A stretch of 26,621 nucleotides of DNA from Bacteroidia bacterium (GTDB taxonomy: Bacteria > Bacteroidota > Bacteroidia > Bacteroidales > Paludibacteraceae): contig JAGKVE010000025.1 in NCBI GenBank assembly GCA_021152555.1, positions 1 to 26,621 of the forward strand, in the 5' to 3' direction. The notes under the pieces were generated by a model that was not told the DNA's origin, ran no database searches, and worked only from the letters and a program-made list of their open reading frames with translations. The position numbers were made by a program, and so were the translations under genes. Below, piece by piece: positions 6,568 to 14,035 of the stretch; positions within the stretch are counted from its first letter, which is position 1, and each line of letters starts with the position of its first letter.

Positions 6568-7464
6568 ATGGAAACCCTTATTTCAGTAATCGGCGGTGCC
6601 AATATTGACTTATCCGCCACACTATTCGATGCGTTTATAGCCGCGGACTCAAACCCCGGTCATGTTGAAATAGGTTATGGCGGCGTTGCCAGAAACATAG
6701 CGCACAACCTATCTCTTCTGGGCGCCCGCACACAATTGATGACTATTTTCGGCGGAGATTTGTTCGGCGGCCTGATTCAGGACTACTGCAAGCAGCAAGG
6801 GATTGACATACGTCTGTCCGAACGCGAGACCGCGCTTCGTACGGGTGTTTATCTATGTATCAACAACCACGGCGGCGAGATGATTGCCGCCGTAGCAGAC
6901 ACAGACGCTATCCGTACAATCACGCCCGAATGGCTTTCCAAACGCAGCGGCGATATCAGCCAGTCGGATTATGTGGTAGCCGACACCAATATCACCGAAG
7001 ATAGTATCCGCTGGCTGATGGAGAACACGACAGCTCCGTTGTTCATTGACGGAGTGAGTTCAACGAAAGCGCACCGGGTCGTCAATGCGCTTCGCAAAGC
7101 CAAACTGCCGTATCTTCATACGCTCAAAGTGAACCTCAAAGAGGCTCTGGCGGTTACCCAAACAACCACCTACGCCGAGGCTGCACAACAGTTACTGAAC
7201 CTCGGTGTGGCGCATGTGTATATAACCTTAGGCGGCGATGGCGTTTACTGCCGCAACGCCGCTGAAGAATGGCTTTTCCCTGCCCTCCCGGGCGATGTAG
7301 TCAATACTACCGGAGCCGGAGACGCATTTCTCGCCGGCGTCGTTTATGCGTACGCTAAAGGGATGGATTTTCCCAAGACGGCACAATACGGTCTGATGGC
7401 AGCACGTGCCACACTGATGAGCCCTAAAGCCGTCAACCCCGACATTGCAAATATACTATTATAA
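6568..7464 (+). CDS. psuK: Pseudouridine kinase (PfkB family)
   Basis: 298 residues. It phosphorylates pseudouridine to pseudouridine 5'-phosphate, the first step in breaking the C-glycosidic nucleoside. The PfkB fold shows the N-terminal GGANID motif, the diagnostic ADSNPG (residues 26-31) shared with E. coli PsuK, GGVARNIAHNLSLLG, and the C-terminal signature TGAGDAFLAG with catalytic Asp252. The VADTNI segment also matches PsuK rather than ribokinase or adenosine kinase. It is followed 11 bp later by psuG, which confirms the substrate assignment. No nucleoside transporter adjoins the pair, so uptake must be encoded elsewhere, or the substrate comes from internal RNA turnover. Confidence 0.93.
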   Translation: METLISVIGGANIDLSATLFDAFIAADSNPGHVEIGYGGVARNIAHNLSLLGARTQLMTIFGGDLFGGLIQDYCKQQGIDIRLSERETALRTGVYLCINNHGGEMIAAVADTDAIRTITPEWLSKRSGDISQSDYVVADTNITEDSIRWLMENTTAPLFIDGVSSTKAHRVVNALRKAKLPYLHTLKVNLKEALAVTQTTTYAEAAQQLLNLGVAHVYITLGGDGVYCRNAAEEWLFPALPGDVVNTTGAGDAFLAGVVYAYAKGMDFPKTAQYGLMAARATLMSPKAVNPDIANILL

Positions 7465-7475
7465 ATATATTACAC

Positions 7476-8399
7476 ATGATAAACCCGTATCTTTCTATTT
7501 CGCCGGAAGTGCAAGACGCGCTTCGAAACGGCAAGCCTGTAGTGGCATTAGAATCCACCATCATCAGTCACGGAATGCCATATCCTCAAAATGTTGAAAC
7601 GGCATTGCGCGTAGAGCAAACGATTCGCGAGAACGGCGCCGTCCCCGCCACAATCGCCATCATCGGAGGCAAGCTGAAAGCAGGCTGTACCCCCGATGAA
7701 ATCGAGTATTTAGGGAAGAAAGGTCAGGCTGTCATCAAAGCCTCGCGCCGCGATCTTCCTGTTCTATTGGCGCGCAAAGAGGACGGCGCAACAACCGTAA
7801 CCACCACCATGATGATTGCAGCCATGGCAGGTATCAAGGTGTTTGCCACCGGTGGCATCGGAGGTGTTCACCGCGGCGCGCAACAGACTTTCGATATTTC
7901 CGCCGACCTTGAGGAACTGGCCCAGACGCCCGTAATGGTAATCTGCGCAGGCGCCAAGTCTATCTTAGATTTAGGTCTGACTCTTGAATATCTGGAGACC
8001 AAAGGTGTGCCTGTTATAGGTTTCGGGACAGAAGAACTACCGGCATTCTATACACGTCATAGCGGTTTTGGGGTTGATTACCGGATAGACACTCCTGATG
8101 AACTGGCCGCCGCATTCAAGGCGAAACTGGACTGCGGTCTGAAAGGCGGTATGCTTGTCACCAACCCGATTCCCGAGCAATACTCGATGCCGAAAGAGGT
8201 GATTGACAAGGCGATTGAACAGGCCCTCCGCGAAATGGACGCCGCCGGTATTCACGGCAAGCAATGTACGCCATTCCTGCTCGCCAAAGTGAAAGACCTG
8301 ACGGGCGGAGACAGCCTTGATGCCAACATACAGTTAGTGCTGAATAATGCACGCCTTGCCGCCCGAACAGCAGCAGCTTATAGCCGTTTGACGGTTTAA
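7476..8399 (+). CDS. psuG: Pseudouridine-5'-phosphate glycosidase
   Basis: 307 residues. It splits pseudouridine 5'-phosphate into uracil and ribose 5-phosphate, completing the PsuK/PsuG pathway in the cytosol. Alignment by eye to E. coli PsuG is nearly continuous: SPEVQDAL, PVVALESTIISHGMPYPQN, GAVPATIAIIGG, FATGGIGGVHRGAQQTFDIS, CAGAKSILDLGLTLEYLET, NPIPEQ and TPFLLA. Residues matching the known catalytic set are Glu26, Lys88 and Lys161, with the metal-site Asp140. The last 66 bp overlap, tail to tail, the 3' end of the LD-carboxypeptidase gene on the other strand, yet the protein ends at the normal family length. Confidence 0.97.
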   Translation: MINPYLSISPEVQDALRNGKPVVALESTIISHGMPYPQNVETALRVEQTIRENGAVPATIAIIGGKLKAGCTPDEIEYLGKKGQAVIKASRRDLPVLLARKEDGATTVTTTMMIAAMAGIKVFATGGIGGVHRGAQQTFDISADLEELAQTPVMVICAGAKSILDLGLTLEYLETKGVPVIGFGTEELPAFYTRHSGFGVDYRIDTPDELAAAFKAKLDCGLKGGMLVTNPIPEQYSMPKEVIDKAIEQALREMDAAGIHGKQCTPFLLAKVKDLTGGDSLDANIQLVLNNARLAARTAAAYSRLTV

Positions 8400-9215
8400 C
8401 CAGAGGGGTAGATTATGCTCCACATGCCCGAATGGGGCGTTGAAAAGAACGGGGTAATCGTAATCAGCGACTGCCTCTTTTATTGTCTCATAGACCGAAC
8501 CATTCATCATCTCATCGTCCTCGCAATCCGTGAACTGCCCGACTACCAGTCCGCCGATATTCGCCAGCACCCCACTCATCCGCAGACTGCGCATCATGCG
8601 GTCGATATGATAATGCCGCTCGCATATATCCTCAATCAAAAGCAGCGGTTTGGGCGAGGGCTGAGAACTGAGAATGGCAGAGAGAGAAAATGGCGTTCCT
8701 TGAAGGCCGTACAGAACAGACAGGTTTCCACCGATGAGCACACCTTCCGCTTTCCCGGGACGGTCGAGCGGATGACTCTGCCATTCATAATGCAGCTGCT
8801 CGCCGGTTAACGCTTTCCGGAACGCAACAACCGGTTCCGCTTCTTCGGGCAGCGTTGTGAGATGTTTGCACATAATGGCATGTAGCGAAGACTGCCCGCT
8901 GAGAGCCGAAAGGTTATGCAGCGCAGTAATGTCACTGAACCCGACTACAGGCTTCGTGATTGCCGGAAGGCGGTCAATAATACGCTGCAATCCGTACCCC
9001 CCTCGCGCACAGAGGATAACATCCACATTTTCGTCTTCCAGCGCATCTACGATATCCGCTACGCGGTTTTCGTCCGTACCGGCAAACCGTCCCCACGTGT
9101 CACGCGCGTGCACACCCTCGCTTACCTTATATCCCCACGCGCGCAAGCGTGCGGAAGCGCCGTCTATATATGCCGGATCAATAACTCCGGAAGGGGAAAG
9201 GATACGGATGTGCAT
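8334..9215 (-). CDS. LD-carboxypeptidase (peptidase family S66)
   Basis: 293 residues. Family S66 (LdcA) removes the terminal D-Ala from tetrapeptides during murein recycling, and some members act on other peptides such as microcin C. The nucleophile Ser94 is in VVGFSDITALH, Glu195 in LLIEDICERHYHIDRM, and the catalytic His264 in NAPFGH. The CARGGYG motif that precedes the nucleophile is also present. I use the ATG at 9215; a TTG three codons upstream is possible but weaker. There is no signal peptide, so it is cytosolic. It is the last gene of the mdh operon, 18 bp after the SDR stop, and its final 66 bp overlap psuG. Confidence 0.92.
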   Translation of the reverse strand: MHIRILSPSGVIDPAYIDGASARLRAWGYKVSEGVHARDTWGRFAGTDENRVADIVDALEDENVDVILCARGGYGLQRIIDRLPAITKPVVGFSDITALHNLSALSGQSSLHAIMCKHLTTLPEEAEPVVAFRKALTGEQLHYEWQSHPLDRPGKAEGVLIGGNLSVLYGLQGTPFSLSAILSSQPSPKPLLLIEDICERHYHIDRMMRSLRMSGVLANIGGLVVGQFTDCEDDEMMNGSVYETIKEAVADYDYPVLFNAPFGHVEHNLPLWLNRQTAISCCCSGGKACIIQH

Positions 9216-9233
9216 GAGTATCAATGATTTATA

Positions 9234-10043
9234 TTAGCTATATAGTTTATATTCAATCCAATTGACAATACGCGTAGGAACAAAATGGTCGAGGAAACAA
9301 AGAACCCTGTACCCGAACCCGCCGACATACTGCGGCCGCGGACTATGGCACGTAGCAATATGATAGAACAACTGCGCTATCTGTTCAGGTGCCATTCCCG
9401 AACGCTCATCCCGCTCCATGTTAGCTATGGCCTTGCGGGCAGTAGGGTACACTTCCTCGCCGACAGACGACTTGCGGCGCGCATCTGTGAAACCCGTACT
9501 CACATCGCCCGGCATCATTACCGACACGCTGATATGAAACGGACGAACCTCGTTTGCCAGTGCCAGAGCCATCGCGTTTATCGCTGCTTTGGAGGCAGAA
9601 TAGAACGCTTGGTACGGAACGGGCAACTGCCCTGCCACAGAAGATGTGTAAATAATCCGCCCTGATTGCTGACGACGGAGTTGTGGAAGGACAGCTTGCG
9701 TGAACCGCACAGCACCCATGAAATTGACATCCATCTGATGCTCTGCTTCCTTGATTTCCGTGAACTCAATCGGCCCGGATATGCCGAAACCGGCATTAGA
9801 AATAACGACATCTAAGTTATCTGTCATTTTGAGCACTTCGGCAACCGCCGTGCGCGTACTTTCCTCGTCACACACATCGCAGGGAATATGAATAATTTCC
9901 CCTTTTGTGTGTTGCACATCGTCCTGTTGACTATCTTTTCCGTGCCGGCTGAGTTCAAAAACACGCCAGCCCCGCTCAGCAAAGAGCGAGGCTGTGGCTT
10001 TTCCTATGCCGCTACTTCCTCCAGAAATAACAAGGTTTCGCAT
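9234..10043 (-). CDS. Short-chain dehydrogenase/reductase; candidate 3-ketosphinganine reductase
   Basis: 269 residues, classical SDR. It shows the cofactor loop GGSSGIG (residues 8-14), NAG (83-85), Ser135 in IYTSSVAGQLP, and catalytic Tyr148-x3-Lys152 in YSASK. SELSRHGKD-type basic residues after strand 2 (FELSR) suggest NADPH. The sequence around GRIIYTSSVAGQLPVPYQAF and the active-site helix resemble eukaryotic 3-ketodihydrosphingosine reductase. The gene lies 11 bp downstream of serine palmitoyltransferase, whose product that enzyme would reduce to sphinganine. The SDR call is secure. The substrate is an inference from context, and other ketones or a cell-wall precursor remain possible. 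Confidence 0.9.
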   Translation of the reverse strand: MRNLVISGGSSGIGKATASLFAERGWRVFELSRHGKDSQQDDVQHTKGEIIHIPCDVCDEESTRTAVAEVLKMTDNLDVVISNAGFGISGPIEFTEIKEAEHQMDVNFMGAVRFTQAVLPQLRRQQSGRIIYTSSVAGQLPVPYQAFYSASKAAINAMALALANEVRPFHISVSVMMPGDVSTGFTDARRKSSVGEEVYPTARKAIANMERDERSGMAPEQIAQLFYHIATCHSPRPQYVGGFGYRVLCFLDHFVPTRIVNWIEYKLYS

Positions 10044-10054
10044 GGTTATCGTTT

Positions 10055-11245
10055 TTATCCCAATATATCGGGAGCTCCTTCGCGCAGTACGCGGGCGATG
10101 ATATCAACCGCCTCATCAATGATTTCCTCCGTGTGGGTAGCCATCAGCGTAGTGCGCAGCAGACACTCGCCCTCTACGCAAGCCGGCGCAATGACAGGAT
10201 TGACATACACGCCCTCCTCAAACATCTTCTTGCCGAAATACAGCGTATCAAGCGTTTTGTATGTGAAAATCGGCACGATAGGCGTCGGTGCTTCGATAAT
10301 CTTTACGCCGGCAGCAATCAGTTGTTTCTGGAAATATTTGGCTATATTCATCAGTCTCTCCGGACGTTTCGGGTCAAGAATCAATTGGTGCAAAGCTTCC
10401 AGTGCCGTTGCAGCCGAACACGGCGTGATAGAAGCGGAGAAAATGAACGGACGGCTCACATGACGCAGCCAGTCAGCTACACGGTGGCTCGTAAGCATAC
10501 AGCCGCCGATAGAAGCCAGGGATTTGGAGAAAGTCAGCATGGTGATGTCCACTTTGTCTGTCAGTCCGAAATGTGCCGCAGTACCGCGGCCACCGGGGCC
10601 AAGCACTCCAAATCCATGGGCATCATCCACCATCACACGGGCTCCGTATTTCTCTGCGAGCGCACAGATCTCCGGCAACTTGCATATATCGCCGCGCATA
10701 GAGAACACACCGTCAGTGATAATCAGCTTTCCTGCATTCTCAGGAATAGACTTCAGCTGACGCTCCAGATCCTGCATGTCCGAGTGACGGTAGCGCAGCA
10801 CTTTCGCGTAACTCAAGCGACAAGCGTCATATATAGATGCATGGTTCTCGCGGTCATTCAGAATATAATCATCTTTGCCCGCGATGGCAGATATGATAGC
10901 CAGATTGGTTTGGAATCCCGTGGAAACGGACATCGCCTCTTCGTAACCGGTGAACTCCGCCAATTCTTTCTCCAGCTGCAGGTGCAGATCCAGCGTGCCA
11001 TTCAGGAAACGGCTGCCACTCACACCCGTACCATATTTATCTAATGCGGCATGACCGGCTGCGATAACCGCTTCATTCTCAGTAAAGCCCAGGTAGTTGT
11101 TACTGCCGAGCATGATTACGCGGTGGTTCTCCATCTGCACCACAGGTGCCTGACGGCTCTCCAACTCGTGAAAATAGGGGTATATCTCTAATTTGCGAGC
11201 CAGTTTGAGGGTCTCAAAATGGTCACATTTATCGAAAAGATCCAT
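10055..11245 (-). CDS. spt: Serine palmitoyltransferase (alpha-oxoamine synthase family)
   Basis: 396 residues. PLP enzyme that condenses L-serine with palmitoyl-CoA to give 3-ketosphinganine, the first step of Bacteroidales sphingolipid synthesis. It parallels Bacteroides Spt closely: YPYFHELES, MLGSNNYLGF, GSRFLNGTLDLHLQLEKELA, the PLP-stacking His135 in NHASI, VDDAHGFGV (Asp207, His210), Schiff-base Lys241 in TFSKSLASIGG, FIFSASITP, and YVNPVIAPACVEGE near the C-terminus. The paralogues KBL and BioF are alternatives, but FLNGTLDLH plus the INPVIPPA-like segment favours Spt. It begins 2 bp after the mdh stop and is followed by a probable ketosphinganine reductase. Product is cytosolic. Confidence 0.9.
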   Translation of the reverse strand: MDLFDKCDHFETLKLARKLEIYPYFHELESRQAPVVQMENHRVIMLGSNNYLGFTENEAVIAAGHAALDKYGTGVSGSRFLNGTLDLHLQLEKELAEFTGYEEAMSVSTGFQTNLAIISAIAGKDDYILNDRENHASIYDACRLSYAKVLRYRHSDMQDLERQLKSIPENAGKLIITDGVFSMRGDICKLPEICALAEKYGARVMVDDAHGFGVLGPGGRGTAAHFGLTDKVDITMLTFSKSLASIGGCMLTSHRVADWLRHVSRPFIFSASITPCSAATALEALHQLILDPKRPERLMNIAKYFQKQLIAAGVKIIEAPTPIVPIFTYKTLDTLYFGKKMFEEGVYVNPVIAPACVEGECLLRTTLMATHTEEIIDEAVDIIARVLREGAPDILG

Positions 11246-11247
11246 TG

Positions 11248-12189
11248 TTAGAGGACGTTCAGTTCTTTCAAAATAGCGGTTGTCTTACGAACGGCTGCTT
11301 CGCTCTCTTTCAGTTTCTTGCTCTCCGCATCGCTGATCTTGAGTTCCAAGATTTTCTCAATACCGTTCTTACCGATGATACAAGGAACACCGATAGTGAT
11401 ATCCTTCATGCCGTACTCACCTTCAAGGGCTGCAGAGCAAGGTATCATTTTCTTCTGGTCTTTGATGATAGCCTCAGCCACAGATGCAGCCGCAGCTCCC
11501 GGTGCCATCCAAGCGCTTGTACCTAACAGACCTGTCAGTGTTGCGCCGCCTACCATCGTGCTCTTAACCACATTCTCCAACTCTTCAGGGCTCAAGAACT
11601 CACTTACATTTATACCTTTATAGGTCGTATAGCTCGTCAACGGAATCATGGTCGTGTCTCCGTGACCGCCGATAACGAAACCATCTACATCATTGGCGTT
11701 GCACTTCAGTGCCTGGCTCAGGAAATATTTCAGACGTGCGCTGTCAAGGGCACCACCCATACCGATTACGCGGTTACGCGGCAGACCCAGAGCGTGCAAC
11801 GTCAGATAAGCCATCGTGTCCATCGGGTTGGAAACGACGACAAGGATTGCATTCGGGCTATAGGTCAGCACTTGTTGAGCCACGCTCTTCACAATGCCGG
11901 CGTTTACGCCGATAAGCTCCTCGCGAGTCATACCCGGCTTGCGGGGAAGACCGGAAGTGATAATCACTACATCCGAACCGGCCGTACGGCTATAATCATT
12001 CGTAACACCTTCTACAACAGTGTCAAAACCCATCAACTGGGCTGTCTGCATGATATCCATTGCTTTGCCCTCGGCAAAACCCTCTTTGATATCAATCAGA
12101 CATACTTCGTTAGCAACCTCATTAACGGCCAACACATTTGCGCAAGTAGCACCTACGTTTCCTGCGCCTACTACAGTAACTTTAGACAT
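11248..12189 (-). CDS. mdh: Malate dehydrogenase (NAD)
   Basis: 313 residues, LDH-like type typical of Bacteroidetes. It interconverts malate and oxaloacetate, which in this group lies on the reductive branch to fumarate and succinate, near PEP carboxykinase. Visible are the Rossmann motif GAGNVG (8-13), Asp33 for NAD preference, substrate arginines in LPRKPGM (Arg83) and Arg89, Asn121, Arg152, and catalytic His176 in IGGHGDTT. First gene of the operon with spt, SDR and the LD-carboxypeptidase, with a well-matched promoter and a leader of about 40 nt. The promoter sits inside the 3' end of the upstream glycosyltransferase gene. Confidence 0.98.
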   Translation of the reverse strand: MSKVTVVGAGNVGATCANVLAVNEVANEVCLIDIKEGFAEGKAMDIMQTAQLMGFDTVVEGVTNDYSRTAGSDVVIITSGLPRKPGMTREELIGVNAGIVKSVAQQVLTYSPNAILVVVSNPMDTMAYLTLHALGLPRNRVIGMGGALDSARLKYFLSQALKCNANDVDGFVIGGHGDTTMIPLTSYTTYKGINVSEFLSPEELENVVKSTMVGGATLTGLLGTSAWMAPGAAAASVAEAIIKDQKKMIPCSAALEGEYGMKDITIGVPCIIGKNGIEKILELKISDAESKKLKESEAAVRKTTAILKELNVL

Positions 12190-12223
12190 AATGTATATAG
12201 ATTTTAAATTTTACTTTTTACTT

Positions 12224-13255
12224 TTAGTAAAAGCGTGCAAAGATACAACTTTTTTTTTGTTTACGCAAACACACAGCATTTTTTTCGCTAAAAAAATATT
12301 TTTTGCAATGCAAAAGTGCCAAATATTCTTGTTCTGGCTGTCCGGGCGTAGGAATCAGTTCCGCTTTTTCCATTACTCCAAGAGCTGCCAAATCCATGAT
12401 TGACGAATAGCCGGAACGGGTAATTATCCGCTTTGCATTCTGCAATGCGGCAACCATTGCATCATCGTTCAAATATGGGACAATAGTTATGTTTCCCCGC
12501 TTGAAACGCGTGTTCGGACGACCGGGCAGGCCTTGCACAACCAGCACCTGTTCTTCTGTATTCCGGTAAAGCGAAAGAATCTCCTTTTCAAGCATCGTTC
12601 GTTGGGGCTCAAGCCCGCTCAGTACAGCGGCTATCGAATACATCTCATTGGCATTACGGACGTCTTCGTTCGGTTCGAACCGGCTGAGGGGACCGATGTA
12701 GGTTATTTTGTTGCGTTGGTTTTCCGGAATACTTTCAGGATGACTCAATTCGCCCGCCAGACTCTTCTCTTTTGCCTCGTAATCCGGCACCCAAACAGCG
12801 TTATAATGCTTGTATATGGCAGCATGTATTCTTTCCGCTGCAGACTCCAGCCAACGCCATCCATGCGGAAGAAAAATATGTAACTGATGGGTGATATAAA
12901 TACATTCAGCAGAAGGATTGAATAACCCGAAACGGTTATCGGAAACCACTCTGTCTATCTTTTCCTCGCGCATGACAGCGGCTAACATAGCATGGTCTTT
13001 GACCGCCCACGCCAACAAACGGGGCAACGCCTTGACCATGGCCCATACCTGCCGTTTGCCCTTGCCGTAACGCAAGTCAAGTGGAGCTAAATACACATAA
13101 CGTAACTGGGGAAAATGGCGGCGCAAAAGGGTCAGACTGTCGCCGTCGCCACCTAAAATAACCTCATGACCTTCTGCTGTAAAACGCCGTACCAATGGTA
13201 CACAGCGGCTGGCATGTCCCAGCCCCCAGTTCAACGGTGCAATAAGTATTTTCAT
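12224..13255 (-). CDS. MurG-like GT-B glycosyltransferase, possibly C-terminally truncated
   Basis: 343 residues. It starts with MKILIAPLNWGLGHASRCVP, where the GLGH turn is that of MurG/UGT-type GT-B enzymes (Glyco_trans_1_3-like), and it keeps the C-domain nucleotide-sugar region IITRSGYSSIMDLAALG and IPTPGQPEQEYLALL. The acceptor and donor are unknown. The last roughly 25 residues (after CKKYFF) are Lys/Phe-rich and are encoded by the AT-rich mdh promoter, so the normal C-terminal helix seems to be missing or replaced. It overlaps the preceding radical SAM gene by 4 bp (ATGA), so it is translationally coupled. Glycosyltransferase fold confident, activity and intactness less so. Confidence 0.85.
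   Translation of the reverse strand: MKILIAPLNWGLGHASRCVPLVRRFTAEGHEVILGGDGDSLTLLRRHFPQLRYVYLAPLDLRYGKGKRQVWAMVKALPRLLAWAVKDHAMLAAVMREEKIDRVVSDNRFGLFNPSAECIYITHQLHIFLPHGWRWLESAAERIHAAIYKHYNAVWVPDYEAKEKSLAGELSHPESIPENQRNKITYIGPLSRFEPNEDVRNANEMYSIAAVLSGLEPQRTMLEKEILSLYRNTEEQVLVVQGLPGRPNTRFKRGNITIVPYLNDDAMVAALQNAKRIITRSGYSSIMDLAALGVMEKAELIPTPGQPEQEYLALLHCKKYFFSEKNAVCLRKQKKSCIFARFY
12238..12269 (-). promoter_or_regulatory. Bacteroidetes promoter for the mdh operon
   Basis: On the minus strand, TTTG (12266-12269), a 20-bp spacer and TATCTTTG (12238-12245). It implies a start near 12232. The whole element lies within the last 16 codons of the glycosyltransferase reading frame. Confidence 0.87.
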
Positions 13256-14019
13256 GCGGATATAGTGACGTTAAACCCTTTCTCAAGCAGCGGCGCAGCA
13301 ATCGACTCCATCTGCTCTCGGGAAATTTTCTCAAGGTGCTCTTCTGGCGTTTTGCGGTCAATGACATATATCATTATTTGTTGGGGACGTAGTTGTTCCA
13401 CCGCTCTGTACCATGCGTCCAGTTCCTCCTGTGTGGTATTGTCTATTCGTTTGCCGTCATGCTCGCCACGAAGGAAACAAGTCTGTAAAATGAAATCTCC
13501 GTTGAACTGCTGCAACCATTTTATCAGCGTTGACACATCCAACGCCTCGTTAACCGGCAAATCAATGCGGCGCATCATCTCGTCTGTTGCCGCGTCTAAT
13601 TTCAAAATTCGGTTGTCACATAACCGCAATGCATCCACTACTTCCTGCCTCCCCAACTGCGTGGAATTACTCAGCACGCTCACTTTCGCCGTCGGATAAT
13701 AGCGGTCGCGTAATGCACATGTATCCTCTATAATCCCCTTGAAATCAGGATGCAGCGTCGGTTCACCATTCCCTGAAAAAGTGATAACATCCAATGCCGT
13801 TTGCTCTGCACGCAAAGCCTGTAACTTGGTCTCCAATGCCGTTCTCACCGCCTCGCGGGACGGAAGACGGGGATGGTCCACACGCTCGTTCCATCCGCAC
13901 TCGCAATACACACAATTGAACGTGCATAACTTATGTTCCAGCGGCATAATCTCCATTCCAAGACTGACTCCTAAACGTCGGCTGTGAATAGGACCATATG
14001 CAATATCTCCGAATAACAT
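13252..14019 (-). CDS. Radical SAM protein (COG0731-like)
   Basis: 255 residues. A 4Fe-4S cluster motif CTFNCVYC (Cys32, Cys36, Cys39) identifies a radical S-adenosylmethionine enzyme. The N-terminal FGDIAYGPIHSRRLGVSLG and the SAM-binding FSGNGEPTLHPDF and LSNSTQLG segments are characteristic of the family with FGPV.SRRLG starts, distantly related to wyosine-forming TYW1 domains. The reaction is not known to me. It lies 16 bp after dnaG and overlaps the glycosyltransferase start by 4 bp. Confidence 0.9.
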   Translation of the reverse strand: MLFGDIAYGPIHSRRLGVSLGMEIMPLEHKLCTFNCVYCECGWNERVDHPRLPSREAVRTALETKLQALRAEQTALDVITFSGNGEPTLHPDFKGIIEDTCALRDRYYPTAKVSVLSNSTQLGRQEVVDALRLCDNRILKLDAATDEMMRRIDLPVNEALDVSTLIKWLQQFNGDFILQTCFLRGEHDGKRIDNTTQEELDAWYRAVEQLRPQQIMIYVIDRKTPEEHLEKISREQMESIAAPLLEKGFNVTISA

Positions 14020-14035
14020 CGCTTTCTACTTTCTG

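Noticed and set aside
10133..11044. A 303-codon plus-strand frame opposite spt.
   Set aside because: It is antisense to a clearly conserved enzyme and its composition (His/Arg/Gln-rich) is typical of a shadow frame.
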